From NCBI RefSeq assembly GCF_024679245.1, contig NC_090182.1, forward strand, positions 36,040,047 to 36,104,046: 64,000 nucleotides of DNA, written 5' to 3'. This DNA is from Pseudorasbora parva (Eukaryota > Chordata > Actinopteri > Cypriniformes > Gobionidae). Under the pieces are notes generated by a model, which had not been told where the DNA came from, made no database searches, and saw only the letters and a program-made list of their open reading frames with translations. Below are positions 1-11,015 of this stretch, one piece after another; the stretch's first letter is position 1, and each line of letters opens with the position of its first letter. Position numbers and translations under genes: made by a program.

Positions 1-2
1 AC

Positions 3-464
3 GAGCTCTCCCGGTTTCAGGCAATCCCTGGGGAGTGGAGACTCCATCCTCTGTTGGTCCAGCTGATCTGGGATCAGTTCGGGGATGCACAGGTAGATCT
101 GTTTGCCTCCCACGACTCGTCCCATTGCAGCCTGTACTATTCCCTGACCGAGGGCACGCTCGGCACGAATGCACTGGCGCACAGCTGGCCGCAGGCCCTA
201 CGCAAGTATGCGTTTCCCCCAGTGAGCCTTCTTGCACGTGTTTTGTGCAAGGTCAGGGAGGACAAGGAGCAGGTCACGTTGGTCGCCCCGTACTGGCACC
301 GCTGGACTTGGTTCCCAGAACTAGTTCTCCTTGCGACAGCCCCTCCCTGGCCGATTCCTCTGAGACAGGATCTCCTCTCTCAGAGACGGGGCACCCTGTG
401 GCACCCGTGTCCCGATCTTTGGAACATCCACGTGTGGCTCCTGGACGGGACGCGGCAGGTTTGA
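3..464 (+). pseudogene. DIRS pol, C-terminal end after RNase H (partial)
   Basis: The frame opens at the window edge with residues that match the end of the DIRS RNase H region (an ELSR box, then GEWRLHP) and continues through a VDLFAS block to LLDG. The intact DIRS pol at 41223-43166 has the same order (ADSLSR, GEWRLHP, IDLFAS). This copy continues about 60 residues beyond the point where the other copy stops, with a WFPELVLLATAPPWPIP block and an RDLLSQ block. I take this tail to be a genuine conserved part of the protein. It overlaps the start of the recombinase region. The 5' part lies outside the window. Confidence 0.75.
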
Positions 465-1463
465 GTACCCTACCACCTACGGTGGTGGCTACCATCACTT
501 CCGCTCGAGCCGAGTCCACGAGACAGGCCTATGCGTTGAAGTGGACCCTCATCGTCAATTGGTGCCCTTCTCGCCAAGAAGACCGCTGGAAATGCCCGAT
601 CGGGTCTGTGCTCTCTTCCTCCAAGAAAGGTTGGATCGAAGGCTGTCTCCATCCACCCTGAAGGTTTATGTGGCCGCTATCGCTGCTTATCATGACCTCT
701 TGGACGGTAAAACGGTAAGTAAGCACGACCTGGTCATCAGGTTCCTGAGGGGTGCGAGGAGACTACATCCTCCTCATGCTCCTCTCGTACCCTCTTGGGA
801 CCTCTCAGTAGTTCTAAGTGCTGCAGAGGGCCCCATTTGAGCCTTGCGGTCAGTAGATGTTAAGTTCTTGTCTATGAAGACAGCGCTCCTGACCGCATTG
901 GCCTCCATCAAGAGGGTAGGGGACCTGCAGGCATTTTCGGTTGACGAAGCGTGCCTGGAATTCGGGCCGGCTGACTCTCACGTGATCCTGAGACCCCGGC
1001 CTGGATATGTGCCCAAGGTTCCCACCACTCCGTTCAGAGACCAGGTGGTGAACCTGCAAGCGCTGCCCTTGGAGGAGGCAGACCCAGCCTTGGCATTGCT
1101 CTGTCCAGTACGCGCCCTTCGCGCTTACGTAGACAGGACGCAGTGTTTCAGGACCTCAGACCAGCTCTTTGTCTGTTATGGTGGGAAGCTGAAAGGGAAG
1201 GGTTTCTCAAAGCAAAGGCTGTCTCACTGGTAGTGGACACCATTGTTTTGGCTTACCAGCAGCAGGGACGTCCATGTCCCCTTGGGGTCAGGGCCCACTC
1301 CACTCGGAGTGTGGCCTCCTCTTGGGCTTTAGCACATGGCGCTCCGCTGACAGATATCTGCAGAGCTGCAGGCTGGGCGACACCAAACACATTCGCCAGG
1401 TTTTATAACCTCCGAGTGGAGCCTGTATCCGACTATGTACTCGCTTCTACAAGTGGCCGGTAA
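465..1463 (+). pseudogene. DIRS tyrosine recombinase, frameshifted
   Basis: A tyrosine recombinase that would integrate the circular DIRS intermediate. The N-terminal core-binding part (STRQAYALKW, then PSTLKVYVAA) and the catalytic domain (ASIKRVGDLQ; AHSTRSVASSWA; ARFYNL) keep the R, H-x-x-R and Y positions expected of the family. They are spread over three frames: the frame changes near 600-650, meets a TGA near 838, and changes again near 1225. It aligns along its length with the uninterrupted recombinase at 40033-41187. It is a clear pseudogene; the family assignment is firm, the exact breakpoints are approximate. Confidence 0.85.
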
Positions 1464-1984
1464 TGGATTGGCTCAGGTGTCTTCGCTTGCACGCCATTCC
1501 ACTCCACGGACTGGATACGTGCGATATTCTTCTCAGGTGAGCTCCCCGAGAGCCCTGAGCTCCTCCAGCACTGACGACGCCGATGCCAGTAAGTCTGCCC
1601 TTAGCCCAGACACTCGTGTCCGGCCAGGTGCCCCGTGTGCATGGTTCCCCTCCGGTGACCCACACATGTGTATTCCACCGTAAGCCTCCCTGAGCGGGTG
1701 TATTCCCTTGGCAACTTGCCACCCCTGGGGTTAAAAATCCACCTGCGGCTGGCACCCCAGTGATCTTCCGTATGCAGCCCCTCGGGTCATACGTGTATTC
1801 TTAAGTCCTCCCTACGGGTAGGCATCTTGGCGCATATCTCCTTCTGGAATATGCCTCCCAGTGTACCTTGGTATTCCTGCGTTAAGTAGAGGCCTTTGAC
1901 CGTCCTAACTTGCATCAGGGCTCTCACGCTTGCGCAGGGCACTGGAAGACAGCCGAGTGGCGTTATTTCATTGGGACCCCCATT

Positions 1985-2371
1985 CGTCAGTCACTGACGT
2001 TACGTCGGAGTGACTGAACGAAAGGGAACATCTCGGTTACGTATGTAACCCTTGTTCCCTAAGGAGGGAACGGAGACGTAACGTCCCGCTGCCACTTCCG
2101 CTGTACCGCTGGAACGGCCGAGAGTTCAGTCTTGGCTCCTCAGCAGGTAACATAATGCGATTCATGCCAGCTACTTCCTTATATACCCAGGTGGGTAGGC
2201 GGAGTTACGCATGCAAATCTCGCATGCCCATGGCATTGGCACTGCCATTGGGCGTTTTCTAAGATCTCGAAGATGATTGGCTTCTAGGCGAAACCCCCAT
2301 TCGTCAGTCACTGACGTTACGTCTCCGTTCTCTCCTCAGGGAACGAGGGTTACATACGTAACCGAGACGTT
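1985..2371 (+). repeat. DIRS internal complementary region and 3' inverted terminus
   Basis: Around 2026-2085 the sequence reads as the inverse complement of the element end at about 2300-2371 (shared cores GGTTACGTATGTAACC and GGAGACGTAACGTC). The preceding 1985-2025 should match the missing 5' terminus outside the window. Between the two lies a segment with a TATATA motif near 2176. In DIRS elements this arrangement lets both ends be rebuilt during circle formation. Confidence 0.8.
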
Positions 2372-2861
2372 ACTGTCGCTATGTCTGCAAAGTATGTGTA
2401 TGTAAACACAAATGCCTCATTAGTGCATTAGCGGATCGGTCGAATGAGGCATCTAGTATGTACAGATTTCTATGTTCCCGCCATTTTTTGACCTTCTTCG
2501 ATGGAAGTAATGACGAATAGGAACACTAGATAATTGGCATGTATTATATGGCAACGGTTGGAGTAAAAAATCTTAATTTGTGTTCTACTGAAGAAACAAA
2601 GACACCTACATGTTGGATGCACTGGGGGTAAGCAGATAAACATCAAATTTAAATTTTTTGGTGAATTAACCCTTTAAAGCATCAGTTATCTTCTAAACAC
2701 TGGAAACAAACACAACACAGAGAGATGAACATAGACATTATTTCAAGATGCAAAAAATGAAACTGTACGCTTGATATAACAGGAAAAATAAACTTCTGCA
2801 ATATAGACAATATACGGTTTGCAAATAATGTAATACTTATTTAGAAATTATAAATTGATCA
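2372..2861. other. AT-rich spacer, nothing recognised
   Basis: AT-rich sequence between the DIRS end and the next TIR element. I see no coding frame, inverted repeat or RNA gene in it. Confidence 0.5.
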
Positions 2862-3470
2862 TTAAAGGTGCACTATGCAACTTTTCCATCCGCTAGAGGG
2901 CGCCTATTCAAAACAAAGGCGTAGCTTGACGCCAAGTTTGAGCGCAGCATCTTGGGACATGTGGTTTTCACCTCGCAGCCAATGGAAAATAGGACTCGGG
3001 AAGAATTCATGTTCATGGATGCGGTTATAAACATTACTGTAGTATGAAGGAGAGCAGGAGAGAGTGTTGAGGAAGCGGAGCAAGGCTGCTGGAGAGATTG
3101 TTAATGAGATGAACAACACATGCCTCATAAGCCGCAGGACTTTTATAATGAAGAGACGGGACACAGTCGCCGGTCGCCATTTCCGTTTTCTGGTCACGTG
3201 TAGTAGGTAACGCAGCTCTCTTTATCATATTTATACATTTGAGTGTGTTGAAAATTATGTTATGATGTTACGGTGTGCATTCACTCAGCGGCTGCTGTGA
3301 CACTTGCTGCACACTGCTAAAAGTAAAGCGTTTCTGCAGAATAAAGCCTAAAACCATGGGTAATGCTGATATGACTGCAATTGAAATGAGACTCCCTCAG
3401 ACGTTATATGCTCAGACGTCCCGGGGCCTTGGTTAAAATAGCAATTTTCTCACAATGTACAAATATTGCT
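2862..3470 (+). mobile_element. Non-autonomous TIR element (TTAAAGGTGCACTATG family), right end missing
   Basis: It starts with TTAAAGGTGCACTATGCAAC, followed by a CCGCTAGAGGGCG motif. A second copy, split by nested insertions, lies at 38635-45564 and supplies the missing right end (GCAAAGTGCAGCTTTAA), which is the inverse of this start. The element at 50120-50550 has a similar terminus. There is no transposase. This copy preserves the uninterrupted target around 3378-3400 that is split in the second copy. The right end is lost near 3470. Confidence 0.65.
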
Positions 3471-3481
3471 TATAAATCAAT

Positions 3482-3556
3482 GCAAGGCAAGGCAGGTAAG
3501 TTTATTTATATAGTACATTTCATACGTAATGGTAATTCAAAGTGCTTTACAGAAGT
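3482..3556 (+). repeat. Short interspersed repeat tail (GGCAAGGCAGG...GTGCTTTACA)
   Basis: A GCAAGGCAAGGCAGGTAAG run leads into TTTATTTATATAG and AATTCAAAGTGCTTTACA, a segment I recognise as widely dispersed in fish genomes. It ends directly before the gypsy fragment. Confidence 0.45.
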
Positions 3557-3560
3557 ACCG

Positions 3561-4635
3561 TAACAGAAGACCGGACCACAACCGAAGCGCACCAGTATGA
3601 GCCAGCAAGATCCATTCCAAGAGTTAGTAGATGCAGTCTGCCGAGCATTATCATCCAGTCCACCAACACCATCACCGGCGATCACTTCCGCATCATCCAG
3701 CACTTCTTCCACGTCACCTGTTTGCCAGTCCAATGGCCAAGCCAGCGCCCTTGTCTGGTTTGGCGGAGGACTGCAACAAATTCCTTCTGCAGTGCTCACT
3801 GGTCCTGGAGATGCAACTGCACTTAAATCCAACGATCGTTCCCAGGTGGCTTTCATTGTGTCCTAACTTAACCGCAAGGCTTTGCGTTGGGCGGAAACCT
3901 TGTATGCACATAATAATCTGATTGTGCACTCAATGTCAAGTTTCATTGCTCATTTCAAGGATGTCTTTGGTAAAGCCTGCCTGGAATGCATATGTGGGTG
4001 AGCAATTGTATCACTTAAAGCAAAATGATATGTCTGTAAATTAGTTTGCCCTGAAGTTTTGGACCTTGGCCACCGCTAGCGGATGGAACGAGCAGTCAGT
4101 TCTGACCACCGATCGACAAGGATTGGATTCCCGTGTGCGGTTGCATCTCGCTGCATACGAGGATACCATCAGGCTTGAACGATTCATCCAATTATCCATC
4201 TGCTTCATCACTCATATGCAGTCGTGTCTCGAAAAGCACCTGGGCCAGACCATGAACTTCACATCCCTCCACCGACCAGATTCCGTCAGCCCTCCAGAAC
4301 CAGTATCGGATCCCATGCAAGTGGAAAACACCCGGTTAACCCCAGCCGAATGGCAGAGACAAGGCCTCTGTTTATATTGTGGTGCTCCGGATCATTACAT
4401 CGCCAAGTGCCCCACACGTCCTCCTCGTCCTCTGGTCCCTCGTCCCCTTACGTTCAACCCGGCGGAGGTCAACTATGACATCGGGAACAGGGAGATTCTC
4501 GCCATCAAGCTAGCCCTGGAAGAGTGGAGGGATTGGTTCGAGGGTTCACAGCATCCATTCCTGGTACTAACAGACCACAAACGTTACTCGATCGTAGCGC
4601 TGCATTCAATACTATCGACCACGATATTCTTATGA
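3561..4635 (+). pseudogene. Ty3/gypsy gag-pol fossil with internal deletion
   Basis: It begins with TAACA followed by GAAGACCGGACC, the same LTR/internal junction as the gypsy element at 7486. A gag start (MSQQDPFQELVDAVCRAL) at 3597 drifts out of frame. From 4066 a second open stretch carries a CCHC zinc knuckle ([14 protein letters not shown]) and then jumps directly into a pol RNase H block ([20 protein letters not shown] ... FLVLTDHK). Protease and reverse transcriptase are missing between knuckle and RNase H, so a deletion of more than 1 kb has fused gag to RNase H in frame. No LTR is seen on either side. The element is dead; the family is clear. Confidence 0.8.
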
Positions 4636-4679
4636 ATAGACTCTGACATTATGTTGGCATTAGTTGAATTGCATTGGCA

Positions 4680-5097
4680 TTGTTTAAATCATATTTATCT
4701 GGCCGTTATCAGTTTGTGGCAGTAAATGAAGAGATGTTACACCGATCACAAGTACGGAGTACCGCAAGGCTCAGTTCTAGGACCATTGCTTTTCACCCTG
4801 TACATGCTACCACTGGGAGATATCATTAGGAAGCATGGTGTTAGTTTTCATTGCTATGCTGATGATACTCAGCTCTATATTTCTTCATGCCCTGACCAAA
4901 CGTTCCAATTCAAAATATTAACGGAATGCATCACTGATTTAAAAAAATTGATGACCAGTAATTTCTTACAACTTAATTCCGGAAAAATAAAAAATAAAAA
5001 TATTGTAATGCTCTACTGGGTGGGTTCCCTGCTCACTTAATAAACAACTCCAGCTGGTCCAAAACGCAGCAGCTCAAGTTCTTACTAGAACCAAAAA
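4680..5097 (+). pseudogene. L2-like LINE reverse transcriptase fragment
   Basis: It shows the reverse-transcriptase core of a non-LTR retrotransposon: [17 protein letters not shown], then the catalytic box YADDTQLY about 40 residues later. After a break, the C-terminal motif LQLVQNAAAQVLTRT and a HISPVLSTLHW block follow, typical of the 3' end of fish L2/CR1-like LINE proteins. There are at least two frame changes and a deletion between RT core and tail. The endonuclease domain is absent. Clade assignment (L2-like) is from motif style, not alignment. Confidence 0.75.
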
Positions 5098-5159
5098 GTA
5101 TGACCATATTAGCCCAGTTCTGTCAACACTACACTGGCTCTGTAACGTACTGCTCAGAG

Positions 5160-5340
5160 ACCTTTACATTTACATTTAATCATTTAGCAGATACTTTTAT
5201 CCGAAGCGATTTACAAATGAGGAGAGCAATAGAAGCAACTAAACAAACAAGGGCAACAGCAAGCAAGTGCTGTAAGAAGTCTCAGTTAATCAAGCTCAGG
5301 ACACACATTTTTAAAAAACTTTTTTTATAAACAAACAAAC
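5160..5340 (+). repeat. Interspersed repeat (TTTACATTTAATCATTTAGCA type)
   Basis: This segment carries the block TTTACATTTACATTTAATCA, then TTTAGCAGA and CGATTTACAA, which I recognise as a frequent fish repeat module. It follows directly on the LINE tail. No coding content. Confidence 0.4.
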
Positions 5341-5699
5341 TAAAAATTGTATTGGATTGTTAAGTGCTAGTTTTTAATGGTCAGGTGCAGCTAGAAAAGA
5401 TGTGTCTTAAGATGTTTTTTTGAAAATGGCTACAGACTCGGCTGCTCAAATTGAGAATATGATTTTATGCCTCTTTGGGATGGCACCACGAGGCATCGTT
5501 CACTTGCAGAACACAAGCTTCTGGAGGGTGTGTAAGCATGAACAAGCAAATTTAGGTATATTGGTGCAGAGTGGTTGTTTTTAGGTGAGCACCAGTGCCT
5601 TGAATTTGATGCGAGCGACCAATGGCAGGCAGTGCAAACTGATGAAGAGGCGTGACGTGCACTGTCTTCAGCTCGTTAAAAGACCACTCTCGCCGCTGC
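5341..5699. repeat. Unclassified interspersed repeat next to an inverted LINE
   Basis: Non-coding sequence that I would read as the 3' untranslated part of the minus-strand LINE that follows, since the coding similarity of that LINE ends at about 5700. No TIR or LTR is seen. Confidence 0.35.
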
Positions 5700-6610
5700 A
5701 TTATGGATCAGCTGCAAGGGTTTGATAATGCATTCTGGAAGGCCTGCTAGAAGAGCATTACAATAGTCCAGTCTGGAGAGAACAAGAGCATGGACCAGGA
5801 GTTGCGCAGCCTGTTCTGATAGGAAGGGTCTAATCTTCCTAATGCTGTATAAGCTTTTGAAGCCAGATTGGTTGATATCCAGGAGGTTGTTCTGTTCAAT
5901 AAACAAAAGTTGGTTGAACACAACTCAAGCTCAAGTTTCTTTTCAATGAAAGGCAGAGGGGATACTGGTCTGTAGTTTTCTAATAGTGCTGGATTCATAA
6001 AGGGTTTATTAAGCAGTGGGGTTACCCAAGCCAGCTTAAATGCTGTGGGAAAGGTCCCCATGTGAAGAGAAGTGTTGACAATGTGAGTGAGTGAAGGAGT
6101 TATTGAAGAAGCAATGGCCTGAAGGAGCTGTGTGGGTATAGGATAAAGTGAACAGGTAGTAGGGTGATTGAAAATAATGAGTTTAGAGATTTCTGCCTCA
6201 GAGCAGAGAGAAGGATGGGAGCATGTGTGTGTTAGTTGTTGAGATGTGTGTGTAAGTTTGTGGTCAGGAGAACTGCCTGCTGATGAAGGAGGTTTTGTTT
6301 GTGAAAAATTATGCAAAGTCATCAGCTTTAAGAGTTGATGAAGGAGGGGGAGGAGGAGGACAAAGTGAGGAGAATGTTTTGAAGAGTGTGCGATAGTCAG
6401 AACAATTGTTGATTTTGTTGTGTAGTATGTTATTTTAACAATGGAGATATTTGTAGAGAGAATATACTGATACAAGGTAAGGTCAGTAGAGTTTTTAGAT
6501 TAACAGTCCAGAGTGATGTTCACAGAGAACATCAGACAGCCAGCGGGAAGAGGGGGTGGTGCGGGTTGGTCTGGATGAAAGGGGGCAAAAGCTGTCTAAG
6601 CAAGATGTTA
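5700..6610 (-). pseudogene. L2-like LINE ORF2 fragment, inverted
   Basis: Read on the minus strand from about 6610 downwards. A pre-RT linker region is followed by RT motifs: SLYPIPTQLLQ, ITPSLTHIVNTSL, TFPTAFKLAWVTPLL, and ENYRPVSPLPFIEK. Further on come DYCNALLAGLP and LQLIHNAAARVV, the C-terminal region of L2-like LINE proteins. The segment between ENYRPVS and DYCNALL is shorter than in a full protein and lacks the YxDD box, so an internal deletion is likely. Several frame changes are present. It is a fossil in the opposite direction to the LINE fragment at 4680-5097. Confidence 0.75.
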
Positions 6611-7129
6611 GAGTGGATCATAGTGGATAGGAGAGAGGAAGAGAGCGAGCATAGATTATGCCAAAAGCTAATCTGCGGAGGAGTGTGTGTTGTGGTAGCA
6701 TTCAGTATGAGGTTAAGAGTGATGAGAAAGGTCTGCAATAGAGTAACCAAATTGTTGTATGTGGAGCAGTAGCGTGTGTACACATGGTCTAATTTGGACT
6801 TAAATGGCTGAAGATCCAAATGCAGCTTAAATGAAATGGTAATATAAAATCGTATTCCAAAATCAGGCAAGAGTTCATAACATGTAATCAGTCCAATCAG
6901 GCAAACAAGGCAGGAGAGACAGGTGGTGATGTGACATTTGAACCAAGGTGTCAAAGATTGTGTCTAGAATAAATGGGCGTGACAGATGAAGCCCCGATTC
7001 GAGGCCTGTCAAGAAATCACGTAAACGATGACAAACGAGGCCTCGGTTTGTGTGGAATACGGTTTGAGTATTGCTTCGGGTTCCAAACTCACGCCACCTT
7101 TAGATGTTGTGGTGTTTCAGAGAAGGTAG
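6611..7129. other. No gene recognised
   Basis: Sequence between the inverted LINE and the gypsy LTR. It may include more 5' LINE sequence on the minus strand (6611-6950), but I could not match motifs with confidence. Confidence 0.35.
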
Positions 7130-7485
7130 TGTGTGTCCAGTCTTCGTCTCCTGTGTTTTCCTCATGTTCTTCCTGGTTTCTGTTTTGTCAAATGCTCCTT
7201 CTAGTTTTCCCGCCACAGTCAGTCCCAGCGTGTATTATGTATTGTCAGCTGTGTCTCGTCATCTGTGTCACCTGTTCCCCTCGTTAGCATGTTATCAGTG
7301 TTTGTATTTAAGTTCCTAGTTTTCACCATGTCTTTGTCTGGTCTTGATGTTAACACCTTAGATGTCCTTCTGTGTTTGTTATTTTCTAAGGAAGTGTTAG
7401 ATGTTTCTTGTAAAGACACATTTTTGGGAATAAAGATCCTTTGAGTTTTTGGAAGTCTTCTTCAGCAATACATCTACACATAACA
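7130..7485 (+). repeat. gypsy-1 5' LTR
   Basis: About 356 bp, ending in CATAACA. Contains a TATA-like TATTTAA at 7305-7311 and, about 31 bases further, GTCTGGTCTT at 7336-7345, the predicted RNA start. AATAAAG occurs near the 3' part. The left boundary is approximate because the first bases differ from the 3' LTR. Confidence 0.8.
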
Positions 7486-7486
7486 G

Positions 7487-7496
7487 AAGACCGGAC
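7487..7496 (+). promoter_or_regulatory. gypsy-1 primer binding site, self-complementary to LTR
   Basis: AAGACCGGAC lies one base after the LTR end. Its complement, GTCCGGTCTT, matches 9 of 10 bases in the 5' LTR (7336-7345, C to T change) and 9 of 10 in the 3' LTR (12182-12191, G to A change). Both differences are transitions. This is what a self-primed Tf1/sushi-type element should show. No match to a usual tRNA 3' end (TGG start) is visible. Confidence 0.6.
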
Positions 7497-7526
7497 CTCG
7501 AACAAACAAGACTTCCACAACCAAGT

Positions 7527-7881
7527 ATGCCAAGAATTCAGTGCTCGGTGGCAGAGGCATTCCTTCTCTCCGTCCGGCAGGATGGGCGCCCGCTGGAGAG
7601 GAATGTGGAAGAATTTCTGGTATATTTCGATCGGGTGAGCTGGAAATATCCAATGGTGAATGGGTGCTTCCGGGATGGACTGGATCATACAATTATATTA
7701 TAAGGATGACCTGTTCATACAATTATCTCCTGAGGTTTGCGATAAGTCAGTAAAGGACTTTATTAATTATGATCTTCTTCTAAGCGAGTCTGATTTCTGT
7801 GTTGATTCTGTTGGTAAGAATAGTTCAGGTCGTGATCATCCAGTCCATCCCCGCCAACCAGAGGACTTCCAGTTCACCTAA
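7527..7881 (+). pseudogene. gypsy-1 gag fragment
   Basis: Starts with ATG 41 bases after the LTR. Two frames together read as a gag core: GRPLERNVEEFLVYFDRVSW, then CFRDGLDH, then LFIQLSPEVC and VKDFINYDLLLSESDFCV. This resembles the capsid-region pattern of fish Ty3/gypsy gag proteins (GxRPLExxVxxFL...GLDxxL). The frame shifts near 7690. A proline-rich, low-complexity tail continues to about 8400. No zinc knuckle is seen. Confidence 0.65.
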
Positions 7882-8454
7882 TTCCGGGGCCCTCCATATG
7901 GTTCTCCACGGTGGCCACTTCTGCCCGGGGGGCCTCTGCCATCGGGAAGCCAGTACAGGTGAGCGGGCTAGAGCCCGTGCCGCTGCCTCCCCGAGCACCC
8001 TCCAGGCTTCCCTGAGCCTGTTCCAGGCTTCAACGCGCCGGCACCAGGCCTTCAAGCGCCCGCTCCAGGCTTCCCAGAGCCGTTGCCGCCTCCTCCCGGC
8101 TTCCCAGAGCCGCCCACGAACGCCCCAATCCAGCCACCCACGGGCCCACCAGACAATCCCCTAAATTCGGAAAACAATTTTTTTTTTTGCGGGCTATAGG
8201 CCCATGGGTGGGGAACAGACGGGTGGGAAGTCAGCCCTGGCCAAGCCCCCCGTCCTGACAAAGCCCCTAGCCCAGGCCCAGCCTCCAGCCAGTCCCAAGG
8301 CTCCAGGCCCACCAAGGCCTCCCAAGGCTCCAGGCCTGCCATGGCCTCCCAAGGCTCCAGGCACCCGCCATGGCCTCACCCTGAAAGTCCACAGCTAGCC
8401 AGGTCCCAGTCCCCAGGATTTTGCGAGGACGCGCCTACCGGGACAGGGGAGTTA

Positions 8455-8570
8455 TGTCACAAGTCCAGTCTTCGTCTCCTGTGTTTTCCTCATGTTCTTC
8501 CTGGTTTCTGTTTTGTCACATGTTCCTTTGTTCTAGTTTTCCCACCACAGTCAGTCCCAGCATGTATTAA
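8455..8570 (+). repeat. gypsy-1 3' LTR, first part
   Basis: Begins TGTCACAAGTCCAGTCTTCG right after a purine-rich tract (GGGACAGGGGAG). It matches the 5' LTR until CATGTATTA, where the nested transposon starts. The remaining part resumes at 12098. Confidence 0.85.
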
Positions 8571-9051
8571 AAGGGTACTTCAGCGCTGGGAAGATGTATC
8601 TGTATTTAAACTGGGTCATCAATGTAGTAGAAATGTGAAATTATTTTTGAATTTGGTGCCTTCTAAACTGAGAAAAGACAGAAAATGTATTTTTGTTGAA
8701 TGGGGATGAAAGACTACAATTCCCAGAATGCTTCGCTGCCCTGTGAGGCCATTCCCAAAGCCACCTACTGGATTACTGTGACTGAGTTAAAGACACTACA
8801 ATTAAAAACTGAACGTGTCTGTTAAAAATAATGAGTGAGTTACCACGCGAGTATCACAGCACTGAGCACTAACTGCAGGAGTGAGATAAATGAGCTGAGC
8901 TCTCGTGATGAGAGCTGAGGTAATCACGACTACACACGCGGCATACATTCACAACGCAAGTTCAGTCTGGCGCGTTTCAGTTCATGCCTTTGCAAGCTTA
9001 ACTTTCATTGAAATTAATTTGAGAAGTCAAAAGACTTGCATTGCTCACCAT

Positions 9052-10550
9052 CAGAGGTGGGTAGTAACGAATTACATTTACTTCGTTACATTTACTTGAG
9101 TAAATTTTTTGGGTAACTTGTACTTTTAGAGTATATTTAAAAATGGGTACTTTTACTTTTACTCAAGTACATTTCTTGTGAAAAAACTGTACTTTTACTT
9201 CGTTACATTCGGTGGCGTTCCTCCGCTACTGTCAATGGTGATAATTAATTATATATTTTAAAATAAGTTATGACTTGTTCGCAAGTCTCGCGAAACGTTG
9301 GAGAGTCTGCTTCGCGAGAGGTGGATATTGTCACCCGCATAAAATTAGCGCGCGTTTAGTCAGAAGATGATGGCCGAAGCAGAGGGAGATGTGTGTGAGC
9401 GGCAGATCACCCGTACGTGGCCTCAAGTTCAGCCTGTTTTCAGTCCAAGATGTCAAAAAGAACAGTTTCATAATTTAATGCATGCTGTGTTCACCAAAAC
9501 GAACTGACATCTCAGCATACAATAATTCCAGCTCCAACCTGAAAAAACAGCGGTAAGTGTAACAATGATGCCTATATTTGAACACTATTAATGGTATTTG
9601 GTAACTATGGGCACTTTTCCTTTATTGTAATACTATTTCACACACTGTCCGAGTGTTTTCCTCATATGCGCCCTTGTGCAAGCATTGACAAATCGTTTGA
9701 ATCCTCCGAACACACGTCCACAAACAAACGTTCACATCTGCACATTTACATATCTTTTTTTTTCTCACAAAACGAGCAACCTCATTGGCAAAATGTACCT
9801 GTGGCAATGTTTTTGCAAACCACAAAATACGCACCAATACACACTGCAGGAATTCCAACAGAAATGAACACTATAGGCAGAAAAACTGCATTTTTTTAGT
9901 CTGGTTTGTAAACTAAAACATTTTGAATTTTGCGTCACAGCTCCATGTTCTGCTTTTCTGATTCACCAGACTTGCTCGATAACTCAGCTGATACAGATTT
10001 GTATTTACAATGCGAAAAGCTTGAGAACGAACCCCATGAAGAACGAGTCATGATAAAAGAGCTCAAAGACAAGTTCTAAACACAAGCTAAAAATACATGG
10101 ACACAATTTTATTTTTGTCACATTTGCTGTTGTTAACACTTTCGGGTAGGTTTAGTGTGGGTGTACGTTAAAAACACAACGTAACAAAACATGTCAGATT
10201 CACGCAAATCTGTTCTGGAAAAAAATAAGCTTTTAGCGCCACCCAGTGGACATTTCACTTTGAAACTGTCGCAATATGTACATATTGGTACATACTTTGT
10301 GGTTTGCATAAATGTTGCCATAGGTACTGATGAGATCAGGCTAAAAACGAAACAAATTGAATAGCCTAATGTGACATCTTGCATTTATACACATATCCGG
10401 ACAGACAACAGTCTGCAGTATATACATACATTTAAAAATGGGACTGTATTTTTAAGAATGCATATACTTATAAAAATATAAGAACAAAGTATGTTTTAAA
10501 AAGAGCTGTGGTTAGCCCAGCACACCATTAATTTACACGGTTTAACCATT

Positions 10551-10644
<94 letters not shown>

Positions 10645-10875
10645 AGGTGTGTGAAAGCTCTCTAAGTAGTCTGAAATTCAGGGTTTTTGGATCTTATCAA
10701 TCAGATCGAAAGTAACTAGTAACTAAGTACTTGAGTAGTTTTTTCATCTAATACTTTTTTACTCTTACTCAAGTAACTATTACGATTGTTACTTTTACTT
10801 TTACTTGAGTAAATATTTCCGTAAGTACTTGTACTTTTACTTGAGTAAAGATTTTGGCTACTCTACCCACCTCTG
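9052..10875. mobile_element. Non-autonomous hAT element with 8-bp target duplication
   Basis: TIRs CAGAGGTGGGTAG and CTACCCACCTCTG are exact inverses, flanked on both sides by CTCACCAT (9044-9051 and 10876-10883). An 8-bp duplication and a CAGAGGTGG-type end are hallmarks of the hAT superfamily. Subterminal regions are rich in TACTTxxACTCAAGTA-type motifs on both sides. Inside, 9800-9842 and about 10285-10323 form another inverted pair. No transposase frame is present. The homologous copy at 51019-51535 lacks this insertion. Confidence 0.9.
10552..10641. repeat. (CA)n(TA)n microsatellite
   Basis: About 40 bases of CA repeat followed by about 48 bases of AT repeat, inside the hAT element. Confidence 0.95.
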
Positions 10876-11015
10876 CTCACCATAGCTCCGTTTAAATGAG
10901 TGCCTGCAGCTGTGAGCTGAGCTCTCCCTGCGCTGAGTGTGATCTCCCATCCCCCATGCGCGGGTTCAAAACATGTGGAAATGGCTCCCTCTGCTGGCTG
11001 TAGTCTTTAGCCTTA

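Larger units (their letters stand above)
1..2371 (+). mobile_element. DIRS-type retrotransposon, decayed 3' half (copy A)
   Basis: This is the 3' part of a DIRS (tyrosine-recombinase) retrotransposon that runs off the left edge of the window. It holds the end of the RT/RNase H frame, a broken tyrosine recombinase, an untranslated tail, an internal complementary region near 1990-2085 and the 3' inverted terminus ending in GTT at 2371. The terminus (about 2292-2371) is the inverse complement of the second half of the internal region, which is the signature of DIRS elements. The same family recurs in reverse orientation at 47058-47565. The copy has several frameshifts and is inferred to be dead. 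Confidence 0.85.
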